A stretch of DNA of 64,000 nucleotides from Bacillota bacterium (GTDB taxonomy: Bacteria > Bacillota_A > Clostridia > Lachnospirales > Lachnospiraceae): assembly GCA_023443625.1 (NCBI GenBank), contig JAEZTQ010000033.1, positions 1 to 64,000 on the forward strand, given 5' to 3'. The notes under the pieces are model-generated. The model made no database searches, was not told the origin of the DNA, and was given only the letters and a program-made list of their open reading frames with translations. Both the position numbers and the translations under genes were made by a program. Numbering within the stretch: the first letter of the stretch is position 1; every line of letters starts with the position of its first letter. Positions 1 to 11,200 of this stretch are shown here, piece after piece.

Positions 1-3000
1 TTTTTCCTCAATTAACCTATTAATTCCATCATATCTGTATTGCTTTGTATTTGCAAGATAATTTGCTTCTGTCAGCTTATTACCATTTGCATCATAGGTG
101 TAGGTGGTAATCTGACCCTTGGCGTTAATTAATGCCTGAACCCTATTCATTCCATCATAAACATAGTTTGTATATCCTCCATTTCCATCTTTATGACACG
201 TTATATTGTTATTTCTATCATAAGCAATTTTGGTTGTTATTTTATTACTCCTTGTTTCGTTGGATATAGTTTTACTTGTATTTCTTCCTATCGAATCATA
301 GATATAGGTAGTTAAGGTACCATTACTGTCCTTTGATAACTTAACATTTCCCCAAAGGTCATACTGATAAACTGTATGGATACCTGGTATCGAAAAATCA
401 CCGGGTGCTGTTACCTCTGCCACTTTACCCATAGCGTTCCATCTCTGAGATGTTATATTTCCATTGCCATCGGTGATTTGGATGGCTTGCCCCAGATTAT
501 TATAAATAGTCGAGGATTTGATAATCCCATCCACGGAAGTACTTAGAAGATTACCCACACCGTCATATGTGTAGGAATAGCTTGCACCATTATGGGTTTC
601 TTTTACTTTTTGTCCAAGTCCATTATAAGTGTATTTTACTGTAAATGGAAGTCCCTTCGCTTGTGTCTGTGCATCTGTTTCATATTCCAAAAGGCCTGCA
701 AGGTTATAATCCGATATTTTGGAATTGCCTAAAGCATCCATATCTTTAATTATATTACCCAGTTCATCATATTGATAAGTGTGGGTGGCTATGCTGACAG
801 GTACTGCTTTCCAGGTATTATTCTCTATTACCATCTTGTCATAGACTTCTGTCTGTTTCAGTACCCTACCCATATCATCATAGCTAAAAACAGTGCGCTC
901 ATTACCTCCGGATATATTACTGTTAGGTGATATAATAGAAGTTACTCTACCCATTCGGTCATAGTTTTTGGATGTAGTATTTCCCAAGGCATCTTTTATA
1001 GTAATTAAATTCCCCCTATTATCATAGGTGTTGGTCGTTACATATCCTCTTCCATCTGTATATGTCGCAATCTGTCCATCCCATGTATAGGTTTGACTGG
1101 TAAGAATCGTGAGTATTGAACCACTTCCATCGCCAAATCCCTCTTTAAATTCGGTAAGCTGTCGGTCCATATAATCATAAGTATATCTGGTGATGTGTCC
1201 TTCTTTTTCTGTTTTACAGGTCATATTACCATTTTTATCATAAGTATAGCTATCCTGAAGATTAATTATCTTGGTATCATCATAAGAATTACCATAAATA
1301 TCTCCAGCTTTTGCATACTTTATAACTGTAAGTTCTTTCCCCATATGATTATAGGTTGTATCTGTTACCTGGGTATCTGTAGCATTAATGTACTCCGTCT
1401 GCTTAATGATCCTGCCATCCTTATCATAGTCATAGAGCATTCTTCTGCCCTCATTATCATAAGTTTCTATCAATAAGCCTTTCGTATAGGAATAATACTT
1501 ATCATAGGTATTAGCAGTAGTGGAATTAAGAGTTACTAAATCTCTTCCAGTTTTCTGACTTATAATATTACCATTCTTATCATAACTAATGCCTGTCCAG
1601 GAGAATAATTGCATATTGCTTTCCATAATCGGCGTCCAGGTACCAGTAACATTACCAAGTGGGTCATAGGAATAAAAAGTACTTGCTTTATTTGCAGCAA
1701 TCTTCTGCAGTACAGTACCATCCTTATTATAAATCACCTGGATAATTGTACCGTCGGGGTTTTGAACTTTAACCTCTCTTCCTGCATAGTCTTTCTCCGT
1801 AACCTTAATTGATTTCGTATTATCATCTACATAGCTTGATTCAATAATCTGTGTGTTTCCATTATAGAGTATACTATAGCTTGTCTCATATAATAGAACC
1901 TTACTGCTGGCTGCTGTTTCTTGATAATAGGTTTTTATCAGACGATTTAGTGAATCATATTCATAACGATAGATCGCACCTGCAGGATTAGTCTCTGTCT
2001 GCATATTCCCAAACACATCATAGGTATAAGTAGTAGTACTATTGTCTGCTGTAATCTTCTGTCTTAGATATCCATTATCATTCCATAGATAACTGGTTCC
2101 CTGGGTTCCTTTGTAAGCATCGGTACTAAGGTTATCTTTGGTTGCATCATATTGATTTTGATTTACTTCCATGGTGGTGCGTCCCCTTGTATCATATACG
2201 GTACGTTTTACACCGCCATCTGGATAAATCTCTCTAATAATCATAGCATTCTTGTTATAATTCCATTGATAGACATATCCCTCTGGAGTTGTCTGAGATA
2301 TTTTATTCCCTATATCATCATAGGTAAAACTTGTAACATTATCCCATGCATCCTTAATTGTTACAGTATCACCCTTGTTATTATAAGTATAAGTCGTTGG
2401 ATTTCCTTCTGGGTCTGTCACAGTTTTCAAAAGTCCAGCAATATTATTGTTTTCAGCTTTACTATAATAGGAATAGTTAGTAATTGCATAATTTGCTGGG
2501 CTAGAAGTACCTTCTACATAATCCGTTACTCCTTCCAGAGGTTGCACCTTCTTAAGTAATAGCTTGCCTTCCTTATCATAGATATAAAAGGTTTTATTAC
2601 CAACCTCATTAATCTCCTGGATAACATTGTTGTACTTATCATAATAATAATATTTGATACCGCCGTCTGGATTTCTTACCTGGGTTACATTTCCAGTTGC
2701 TTCATCCACTACATATTCTGTGCGGTTTCCATTCCTATCAATTTGCGTCTTGACATCTCCATAATATGTAATTTCTTTAATTGCAGCATTATAGTAGGAC
2801 CGATACTCCGTCTCGGTAATTCCACCCTCTGGATCCTGTACCTTGATTGTATACATTGCAGCATCAAACCAATACGTCCATTTTTTATTATTGTTATTTG
2901 TTATGGTTGTATTACGATTTGCCTTATCATAGGTATAGAACCAAGTCTCACCTGCTCCATCTATGGTTTTACTTACCTTGTTTTGGGCATCACCCAAATT

Positions 3001-5208
3001 ATGATCATAAAAAATCTCCTGAAAGAGATAGTCTTTTTGATCATACATTTTGGTTAAATACTCGGCAGAATCATATTCATACCTAAGAACTCCACCCTCG
3101 GGGTCAGTTACTTTAGTTAATAAATTAGCTGTATTATACTCGTAGGCAACCTTTCTACCTGTGATATCAGTAACGCTGGCTAATAAGTTCTTATTATTGT
3201 AGCCAAGGGTATAGACTCTATTCACTGTATCAGTTATCTTGGTAGGCTTACCATTGGAATCATAGGTAATAGTAATCCTATTTCCATTCCTGTCTTCCAT
3301 ATAAATCAGTTTACGTAAGGCTGAATCAAACTTATATTTGTATTGATCCTCAGTCGTTAAAATATCATATTTTTCTGTCCCCACGGATGTCTCAAAGATA
3401 GCTCTTGTTCCCTCACCAACGTATTTCTTATTAGTCGTGTCATAATTAAATACATAGCTACTGCCATTAGGCAATCGAATATCAACGCTGTCGCCTTTAT
3501 ATATAACTGAACTTTCAAAGCCAAAGGTCCAGCCTCGTCCTAGTAGGGTCTGCTTCTGATCTCGTGAATTATAGGATCTGCTTATCTGTATCTGAAATCC
3601 CGGAGCAGCTACACTCATATCCGTGCAAGTCACTGAGAAATTACCAGAAGCCGGATTTACACCTCCTTCTCCATAATGCAGACGTTCATAATTGCTGGCT
3701 CTTTCGTCAGTGATATACCAGGTGTCTTCTTTTCCAGTGCCATCAACGGGAAGGAAGTCTTTAAAATCACTGATATCAATGAAATCATCTGTAGACTGAG
3801 TACCCCCATTCAAAGCACCATAGGCATTAACTCTGCCCTCTGTATACACTTTCCCTTTTAAAGCTTCACATTTTACAACATTATTAATAATTCTACTTCT
3901 AATGGAATAAATATCATCCTCTGGATATGCACTTTTAACAAGACCTGCAACACCACTCACCATAGCAGCTGATACAGAGGTACCACTATAATAATCATAA
4001 TTATCATTGTATGTTACATTATTAGCTTCACCGTAGGTTGTACATAGAATGCTTGTTCCTGGAGCAGCTAAGTCTACATTATAACCATAACTGGTAAAGG
4101 AGGGTAGTAATCCTCTACTATCAATAGCAGCTACTGATATGATGTTATTTAGCTCAAAAGCTGCAGGATAAACTGGCTTTTCTGCTGTATTGGCACCAAA
4201 ATTACCCGCCGAACATACAAAGAGTATTCCGCTATTCTCCATGGCATCTTTTAGAGCAATATTATTGTCCGTACCACAAAAGCTACAGTTGATAATTTTT
4301 ATGCCCATATTCATCGCATATTCAATGGCTTCAATGGCATCGCTGGTATACCCTTGGGAACCACTAATAAATTTCAATGGAAGAAGCTTTACATTGGGTG
4401 CAACCCCTACCATACCATTATTATTGGCTCCTGCTGCTATAACACCCGCTATATTGGTGCCATGGGAATCTGCACTCTCTGAATCATTGACTGATGCATT
4501 ATCATTTACAAAATCCCATCCGTTAACATCATCAACATAACCATTATTATCGTCATCAATGTTATTACCTGCTATTTCTTTGGGATTGATATAGATATTG
4601 CCCTTTAAGTCAGGATGGTTAATATCAATGCCCGTATCCAATACACCTATAACCACAGTGTCACTTCCCATGGTAGTTGTCCATGCATCTACTGCTTTGA
4701 TATCAACTCCTGTCCTTCCAACATAACCGTCTACGGCCTGTCCATCATTATGAATTCCCCATTGCTTTATATATTCATTATCCGTAGGAATTCCAACTGT
4801 TGTAAGAAGATAATTGGGATGGGCATATTCTACATTAGGATCCTCATTTAATAAATTAATGACGGTGTTCATATTGTCCCCTTCACCAATTTCATAAATA
4901 TCGATTCCTTGTTTTTCAAAATGGTTTTTATGTTTAAATGAATCTACTTTGGTCTTTCCTTGAATATTTTTAGTCGTATTATCTTTTTTTCTTTGATTCT
5001 TATATTTTACAATAACATCTGTTTTGGAATTACTTTTTTTCTTTTTCCCTCTAGCTTCCTTCTCTTCTACCTTTTGTTTATCATTTGTAGAATCACTTGT
5101 ATTTTCTTTACTTACTGCAACGACTTGAATAACATTGGTATTCGATAACGCCATTAACAATGCTAGGGTGCAGGCTAAAATTCTAAATCTATTTTTTCTA
5201 TATATCAC
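1..5208 (-). CDS. Secreted subtilisin-like (S8) protease fused to RHS/YD repeats, partial (C-terminus beyond left edge)
   Basis: The frame is open from a GTG at 5208 to the left edge (1736 codons), with no stop in the parts I translated. GGGAGG lies 8 bases upstream of the GTG. A basic, hydrophobic N-terminus (about residues 1-30) looks like a signal peptide, followed by a Lys-rich propeptide-like stretch. The peptidase S8 domain has the full triad: Asp191 (VLDTGIDINHPDL), His249 (DSHGTNIAGV) and Ser411 (GTSVSAAM). From about residue 500 comes a DUF6531-like entry region (NPASGNFSVT, ISRSYNS), then more than 1000 residues of YD repeats such as YTYDANGNKL and YRYDGINRLIEEK at the edge. RHS/YD proteins of the WapA and polymorphic-toxin type form a shell around a variable C-terminal domain; here that end is not visible. 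The gene starts 20 bases after the upstream S8 protease gene, so the two are probably cotranscribed. Domain calls are firm; a toxin role is inference. Confidence 0.9.
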   Translation of the reverse strand, partial: MIYRKNRFRILACTLALLMALSNTNVIQVVAVSKENTSDSTNDKQKVEEKEARGKKKKSNSKTDVIVKYKNQRKKDNTTKNIQGKTKVDSFKHKNHFEKQGIDIYEIGEGDNMNTVINLLNEDPNVEYAHPNYLLTTVGIPTDNEYIKQWGIHNDGQAVDGYVGRTGVDIKAVDAWTTTMGSDTVVIGVLDTGIDINHPDLKGNIYINPKEIAGNNIDDDNNGYVDDVNGWDFVNDNASVNDSESADSHGTNIAGVIAAGANNNGMVGVAPNVKLLPLKFISGSQGYTSDAIEAIEYAMNMGIKIINCSFCGTDNNIALKDAMENSGILFVCSAGNFGANTAEKPVYPAAFELNNIISVAAIDSRGLLPSFTSYGYNVDLAAPGTSILCTTYGEANNVTYNDNYDYYSGTSVSAAMVSGVAGLVKSAYPEDDIYSIRSRIINNVVKCEALKGKVYTEGRVNAYGALNGGTQSTDDFIDISDFKDFLPVDGTGKEDTWYITDERASNYERLHYGEGGVNPASGNFSVTCTDMSVAAPGFQIQISRSYNSRDQKQTLLGRGWTFGFESSVIYKGDSVDIRLPNGSSYVFNYDTTNKKYVGEGTRAIFETSVGTEKYDILTTEDQYKYKFDSALRKLIYMEDRNGNRITITYDSNGKPTKITDTVNRVYTLGYNNKNLLASVTDITGRKVAYEYNTANLLTKVTDPEGGVLRYEYDSAEYLTKMYDQKDYLFQEIFYDHNLGDAQNKVSKTIDGAGETWFYTYDKANRNTTITNNNNKKWTYWFDAAMYTIKVQDPEGGITETEYRSYYNAAIKEITYYGDVKTQIDRNGNRTEYVVDEATGNVTQVRNPDGGIKYYYYDKYNNVIQEINEVGNKTFYIYDKEGKLLLKKVQPLEGVTDYVEGTSSPANYAITNYSYYSKAENNNIAGLLKTVTDPEGNPTTYTYNNKGDTVTIKDAWDNVTSFTYDDIGNKISQTTPEGYVYQWNYNKNAMIIREIYPDGGVKRTVYDTRGRTTMEVNQNQYDATKDNLSTDAYKGTQGTSYLWNDNGYLRQKITADNSTTTYTYDVFGNMQTETNPAGAIYRYEYDSLNRLIKTYYQETAASSKVLLYETSYSILYNGNTQIIESSYVDDNTKSIKVTEKDYAGREVKVQNPDGTIIQVIYNKDGTVLQKIAANKASTFYSYDPLGNVTGTWTPIMESNMQLFSWTGISYDKNGNIISQKTGRDLVTLNSTTANTYDKYYSYTKGLLIETYDNEGRRMLYDYDKDGRIIKQTEYINATDTQVTDTTYNHMGKELTVIKYAKAGDIYGNSYDDTKIINLQDSYTYDKNGNMTCKTEKEGHITRYTYDYMDRQLTEFKEGFGDGSGSILTILTSQTYTWDGQIATYTDGRGYVTTNTYDNRGNLITIKDALGNTTSKNYDRMGRVTSIISPNSNISGGNERTVFSYDDMGRVLKQTEVYDKMVIENNTWKAVPVSIATHTYQYDELGNIIKDMDALGNSKISDYNLAGLLEYETDAQTQAKGLPFTVKYTYNGLGQKVKETHNGASYSYTYDGVGNLLSTSVDGIIKSSTIYNNLGQAIQITDGNGNITSQRWNAMGKVAEVTAPGDFSIPGIHTVYQYDLWGNVKLSKDSNGTLTTYIYDSIGRNTSKTISNETRSNKITTKIAYDRNNNITCHKDGNGGYTNYVYDGMNRVQALINAKGQITTYTYDANGNKLTEANYLANTKQYRYDGINRLIEEK

Positions 5209-5227
5209 GTGCTTTTCCTCCCTATAA

Positions 5228-8200
5228 TTATAGTAAAGTTACGGAATAATTAATGACAGCTGTATCTGTCTTCTTACTCTTGTACCTAATACTGTTAATA
5301 ACACCCGTCCATAAAGCTCCTGCATCTTGATTCACATAGATTGTAATACTCTGTACGTTATCATTATTATCAATTGTTATATACATATTGAATTCCTCTA
5401 TATAGACAGAAGCCACCTCTATAATAGGGGTCATTTCACAAGCATCTATAAGCTCAAGGATATCTGTATCGTAAGTCAAGGTTACTTTATATTGACTTAT
5501 ATCAGAATTAACCACTGGTAATAATACAGAGATTTCTTCCCCTACCACAACAGAAATACTATATGGTAAAGTATTGCTGAAATTAACCTTCACTGACCAC
5601 TCACTCTTATGATTTCCCACAAAGGCTCTAACACGAATATCTCTTTGCATACTAAATATATCCTGCTTTAAGTCAATACTAGTTTGGGTTGTAGAAGCAT
5701 ATATGATGCCATCCAGACTAATTTCGTATAATGAAGCTCCGGCAATGGGATCCCATTCTATGCGAATATTATCATCTACAACTGATGCACTTACGTTAGT
5801 AGGTGGCATAACGATAGGAGTACAGGAAATCAGACTACTCCAGGCCCCAATAACTGTATCTTTATTTGCTCTAACTCTAAATGTATAGGAAACCCCTGGG
5901 AATAGATTTTGAATAATTGCTGTATTTGTTGTGGATTGATAAATATCCCCATTAATCTCAACATCATATGAGGTTGCTCCTTCTACTGGATTCCAACTGA
6001 TGCTTATTGCAGAACCTGTTGCAGATTTAACATCCACACAATAATAACTAATATTAGTAGGTACTCCTGGTATATTATGATTAGTTACCACTGTCTTTGC
6101 CTCTCCCCAATCGCCTACACTTACTTCACTATAAGCTCTTAGTCGGATTGTATGCTCTGTTCCAGGCAAAAGATTAGTAATTATATAATTTTTAACCTTG
6201 CCAATCTCATATGGTTTTCCATCAATTTCGATCTCATAGCCTAAAGCTGAAACATTGTCTGTCCAGGAAACTATTATGTTATCTATTCCTGCACTGGTAG
6301 TTAGTATAGGCGCATCTAAATTGCCAATGGCACGGAAGGTAATTTCTTCTGACCATTCATAGGTGGTCTCTGTTCCAATATAAATTAATGCTCCAATACG
6401 TATAGTATAATACTCCCCATATTCTACATTAATCGTAGTATTATTGGCATGAATTATACCATCCTGTATATTACCATTGATTTCTATCTGATAGTCTTCT
6501 ATACCTTCTGCCTTATTCCACATAATGGTATATTGCTTGGGTCCAAAAAATCTACTCACAAGGTTATTGGGTGTTCTTAATACCCCTCCCCTCATTTGTA
6601 CTGTGATAGGACTACTCCATTCACTCTGTCCACTAGAATTTCCAGCAGATATACGATAGGTATGTACACTTCCATCCATTGAGCCTGTATGAGTAAAGCT
6701 AGTATCTGTTCCAGTATATACAATGGTATTATCTGCCTCCACTTGATAATAGGTGGCGTACTCTACATCATTCCAGCGAACTATTGTAAAAGCTGATCCA
6801 GTCACACTAGTTACATTACCTGGGGTTGCTGGTACCGGCTTAACTGGAATAGTGACATCAGCAGTCAAAGTTACACTAAAGGCACCAGACCACTCACTAT
6901 TACCAGTAGAATTAATTGCTCTAACTCTGACAGTATGTGTTGAACCTTCTGCATAACTGGGTGACATAAATTCTGAACTTAATTCTGTAATTAGGTCAGG
7001 AGAAGAATCTATCTCAATTTCATATGCCTCTGCACCTTGTACCTTGTTCCACTCTACCTTAAACTGAAATTGTGACGGCGTTAATACAACTATGCCTGGT
7101 GCTCCAGGTACTACCTTTGAAGTAGTAAAAGTTATATTCTCGCTCCAATTACTTTTACCAAAGCTATTGATTGCCCTGATTCTATAATTATGTGTACTAT
7201 TTGGTTCTAGACCTTCGTGGCAAAAGAAGGTTACATCTCCCACATCTCTAATCTGTCCATCAATATCAAGTTGATATACTGAGGCCTTGTCAGTAGGTTC
7301 CCATATAATATTCACACTAATAGCACCTCCTGATACTGACGTTATCTTCGGTGTATCAGGAATTGCACCCTTTGTTCTTTTTATAATTTGATTCCATTCA
7401 CTTTCACCTGTACTGTTGATTGCTTTAATTTGATAGGTATACTCTGTTTCTGGTAATAGTCCCACATCTGTATAACTATTTGACAAGCAATTTGAATTTA
7501 TGATTATATCGTCTCTTTCAATAATGTAATTTGTTGCCTTTGCATCATAATCCCATTCCAGGGTGATACTATTTGAACTTGATTTAGCTATTAAAGAACC
7601 TGGCATATTTGGATAATCTATGAGTGTACTAACCACGACCTCCTCTGACCAGTCTGTTTCCTTAAGTAATATATTCCTTGCCTTTACCTTACAGGAATAA
7701 GCTGTATCTGGATCTAGCCCCGTCATGGTTATACTTAATTCTTTGCTATAATCACTTTCCCTTACTAATATTCCATCCTGAAATAGTCCTAATCTATACT
7801 CAACTGATGCCGGATTACTATTTGCATCCCAGGCAATATGAATTGAGTTATGCGTTATATCCGCTGCTTGAAATGCTTTAATTCTTGTTATATTAGCATC
7901 TGTATAGAAAGGAACCTGACTACTCCATTCACCAGCATTACTCCACAAATCGCTCTTATGTGGTTCATTTGCATCGCATATATTAAAAGCTCTAATCCTT
8001 ATATCGCATTGGGTATTATAAAATTTTGTATCATAGGATAGTTTATTGGATGGAGAAAATGTTATTTCGCTTACACCGTTATAGGCTAATTCGATACTAT
8101 AGCCAACAGCATCTGGTATATCATTCCATGTGATGTCCAGGCTGGATCCGTTGCTTGTTGCAATAATTTCCGTAACAGCACTAGGTGGTAATGGTAAAGT

Positions 8201-11200
8201 CTTAAACTCCATTGGCGCAGACCAATAGCTGGACAAACCTGATGCATTAAAGGCACGGATTATATATCTGTATTTTTGATTTGATGCTAATTTACCATCA
8301 ATGAATGATGATATTTTTCTTCCTAAGGACAATTCTGTAATAATGCTATTATCCTCCCCTAAGGTATATCGATATACCTCATAGGATATTGCCCCTTCTA
8401 CATTCCCCCAAGTAATCAATGCTTCTGTTGAAGAAACTGATGTAACATTAATACCCCTTGGTGCTGCAGGAGAAGTAATTGTCGATACACTAGACCCTAC
8501 ACTAATTGCACCAGTATTAGAATTCAGTGCGGTTACCATAACAGTGTAATTGCTATTTGGAGATAATTCCGATAATAGTATTCTTCTATCTCCAGCAACC
8601 AAATCATAGTTTATAGTTATCCACTCAGCGGTAGTAGTTAGCACACCGCTTTTATTCACATACATATTCCCAACCTTAACTTGATATTGGGTAGTTACAG
8701 GATTTGCATCTTTTATTACAATTTGTAGCCTATTCTCAGATAAAGGCGTTAATTGTACGGTTGGCTTCTCTACCTTTGTACTAATTGAACCGGTTTTTTC
8801 TGAAATATGCCCATTTAGATCTCTTACCTCAACCTTATAAGTATAAACTGTATTAGGTGTTAAATCTGTCTTAATAAATACATTTTCACTAGTCCAAACT
8901 GTTGGAGTACTTGATCCTATGGTGTAACGATAAGGTTCTAATGCTAAACCACCTGTTACATCTTCTGCAGTAGTCGTTATCTTAATACTTGTAGTCGATA
9001 CCTCAACTACGGGCGGACTTATTACTGGTGCAGACTTATCAACTCTAAAGGTTACACTAGTTCCGATTTCATCAGCTATTGGATCTTTTGCTGTAACTCT
9101 AATTGTATGTTTTCCCTCTGATAAATTTGCTATATTTATTACATTGGTAAATGATGCAACCTTTCCTGTCTTAGTTCCTGTTACCGTCATCGTTCCAGAT
9201 GCAGTAGTACTACCATCCAAATAATAATTGCATACTACCGCATCATCTTCATCATCTTGTACTTTAATCTGAAGTTGGAAACTAGTATGGGTCTCATCTA
9301 ATATGGTATCACCATTTATATTATAAATACTAACCGATGATGGAGTTGTGCAGGAAAGGCAGGTGGATACAATCTGATATCCACTATCCATAAATACATC
9401 ACAATATGAGCAATGGCTACTCCAAGAGTGACCACTAGATGTATGTTGACTGCTGACACCTCTGTATGTGGAGTATTGAAACCTGTCAAGAAAGACTTCC
9501 CCGCATATTAGACAAAAAATTTGTTCCCAATGTCCTTGGGATGTATGGTATGGGTTTATGTAATCATAAAATGAATGTGAAGTATGAAGTAAATTACACC
9601 TACTACATTGTTTTCCTGAAGTACCATATGAAACCCAATTATGGCCTAATTTATTTATAGTAGTTATCTCGGTTACTGTACCACAAACACTACAGTACTT
9701 ATACGTATATCCATCCTTGTCACATGTAGCATCCTCTTTACCAACAGTCCATTGATGACCTGGAACTGGATCAGTGACTGTATAGGAATCTGAGCATCTA
9801 GAACATTTATAATTCACAATTTTGGGAGTTGTGCAGGTTGCTGCTATTGTCGATACCGCATAGTTATGCCCCAGTTTACCTATCGGAGTTATTGAAAGAG
9901 TAACTTGACATGTTTTACAAGTTACTGTCGTAGATCCATCTTTAGTACAAGTTGCACCTACTGTATCAGATATAGTGCTATGACCCTTAGCCGTTCCCGA
10001 TGTTTCTGACTTCGTCGATGTACATCTAGAACATTTATAACTTAGTGTTTTTGGAGTCGTGCATGTTGCCGCTGTTGTGGATTTCAACTCATAATTATGC
10101 CCCAGTGCGGGGAGTGTAGTTGTTGAAAGCGTAGTACTGCATCTTGTACATTTAGTTATAGAAGACCCTGCTGTGGTACAGGTTGCTGTATCTGTAGTTG
10201 TTGTCGGACTATGCCCTAGGGGTGTCCCTGATGTTTCTGATTTCGTTGATGCACATCTAGAACACTTATAACTTAGTGTTTTGGGTGAAGTACAGGTTGC
10301 TGCTGTTGATGATTGCTGCACATAATTATGTCCCAATGCGGGGAGCGTAGTTGTTGAAAGCGTAGTGCTACATCTTGTACATTTAGTTTTAGAAGACCCT
10401 TCTGTGGCACAGGTTGCTGCATCTGTAGTTGTTGTCGGACTATGCCCTAGGGGTGTCCCTGATGTTTCTGATTTCGTTGATGTACATCTAGAACACTTAT
10501 AACTTAGTGTTTTGGGTGAAGTACAGGTCGCTGCTGTTGATGATTGCTGCACATAATTATGTCCCAATGCGGGGAGCGTAGTTGTTGAAAGCGTAGTGCT
10601 GCATCTTGTACATTTAGTTTTAGAAGACCCTTCTGCAGTACAGGTTGCAGCGGTTGTCGTTGTTGATGGTGAATGTCCTAAAGGTGTGCCTGAGGTTTCT
10701 GACTTTGTGGCTGAACATTTAGAACATCTATAGACTAATTTTTGGGGTGAAGTACAGGTTGCTGCTGTTACTGATGGCTGCGTATATGTATGGCTGCAAG
10801 CTTGTGTATAAACTATAAAATCTGTTTCAATCTTATCTTCTATTATTTCATCTATTATTTTATCTATTGTTTCATCCTTATTACTAAGTATATCTTTTCC
10901 TATCTTTTGATATACAGCCTTTGCATTAAGAACGTTATACTCGCCTTTCTCACTAAGATAGTCATTCGTACTACTGATTAAAATGTTCCTAATCTTTACT
11001 GCTGATATACTATAATCTTGACTCCATATCAAGGCTGCCAATCCAGCCACATGTTGTACTGCTGCTGATGTTCCACTAATAACATTCTTACTTCCATTTA
11101 AACCACCAGCTATTACATTATCTCCAAATGCAAATAAATTAATATCTGTTGAATAATTAGAGTTTTGAGCAACTTGATTATTACAATCAATAGCACCAAC

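Noticed and set aside
5208..5228. Frameshift joining the two S8 proteases into one gene
   Set aside because: Each has its own signal peptide, triad and ribosome site, so they are separate genes.
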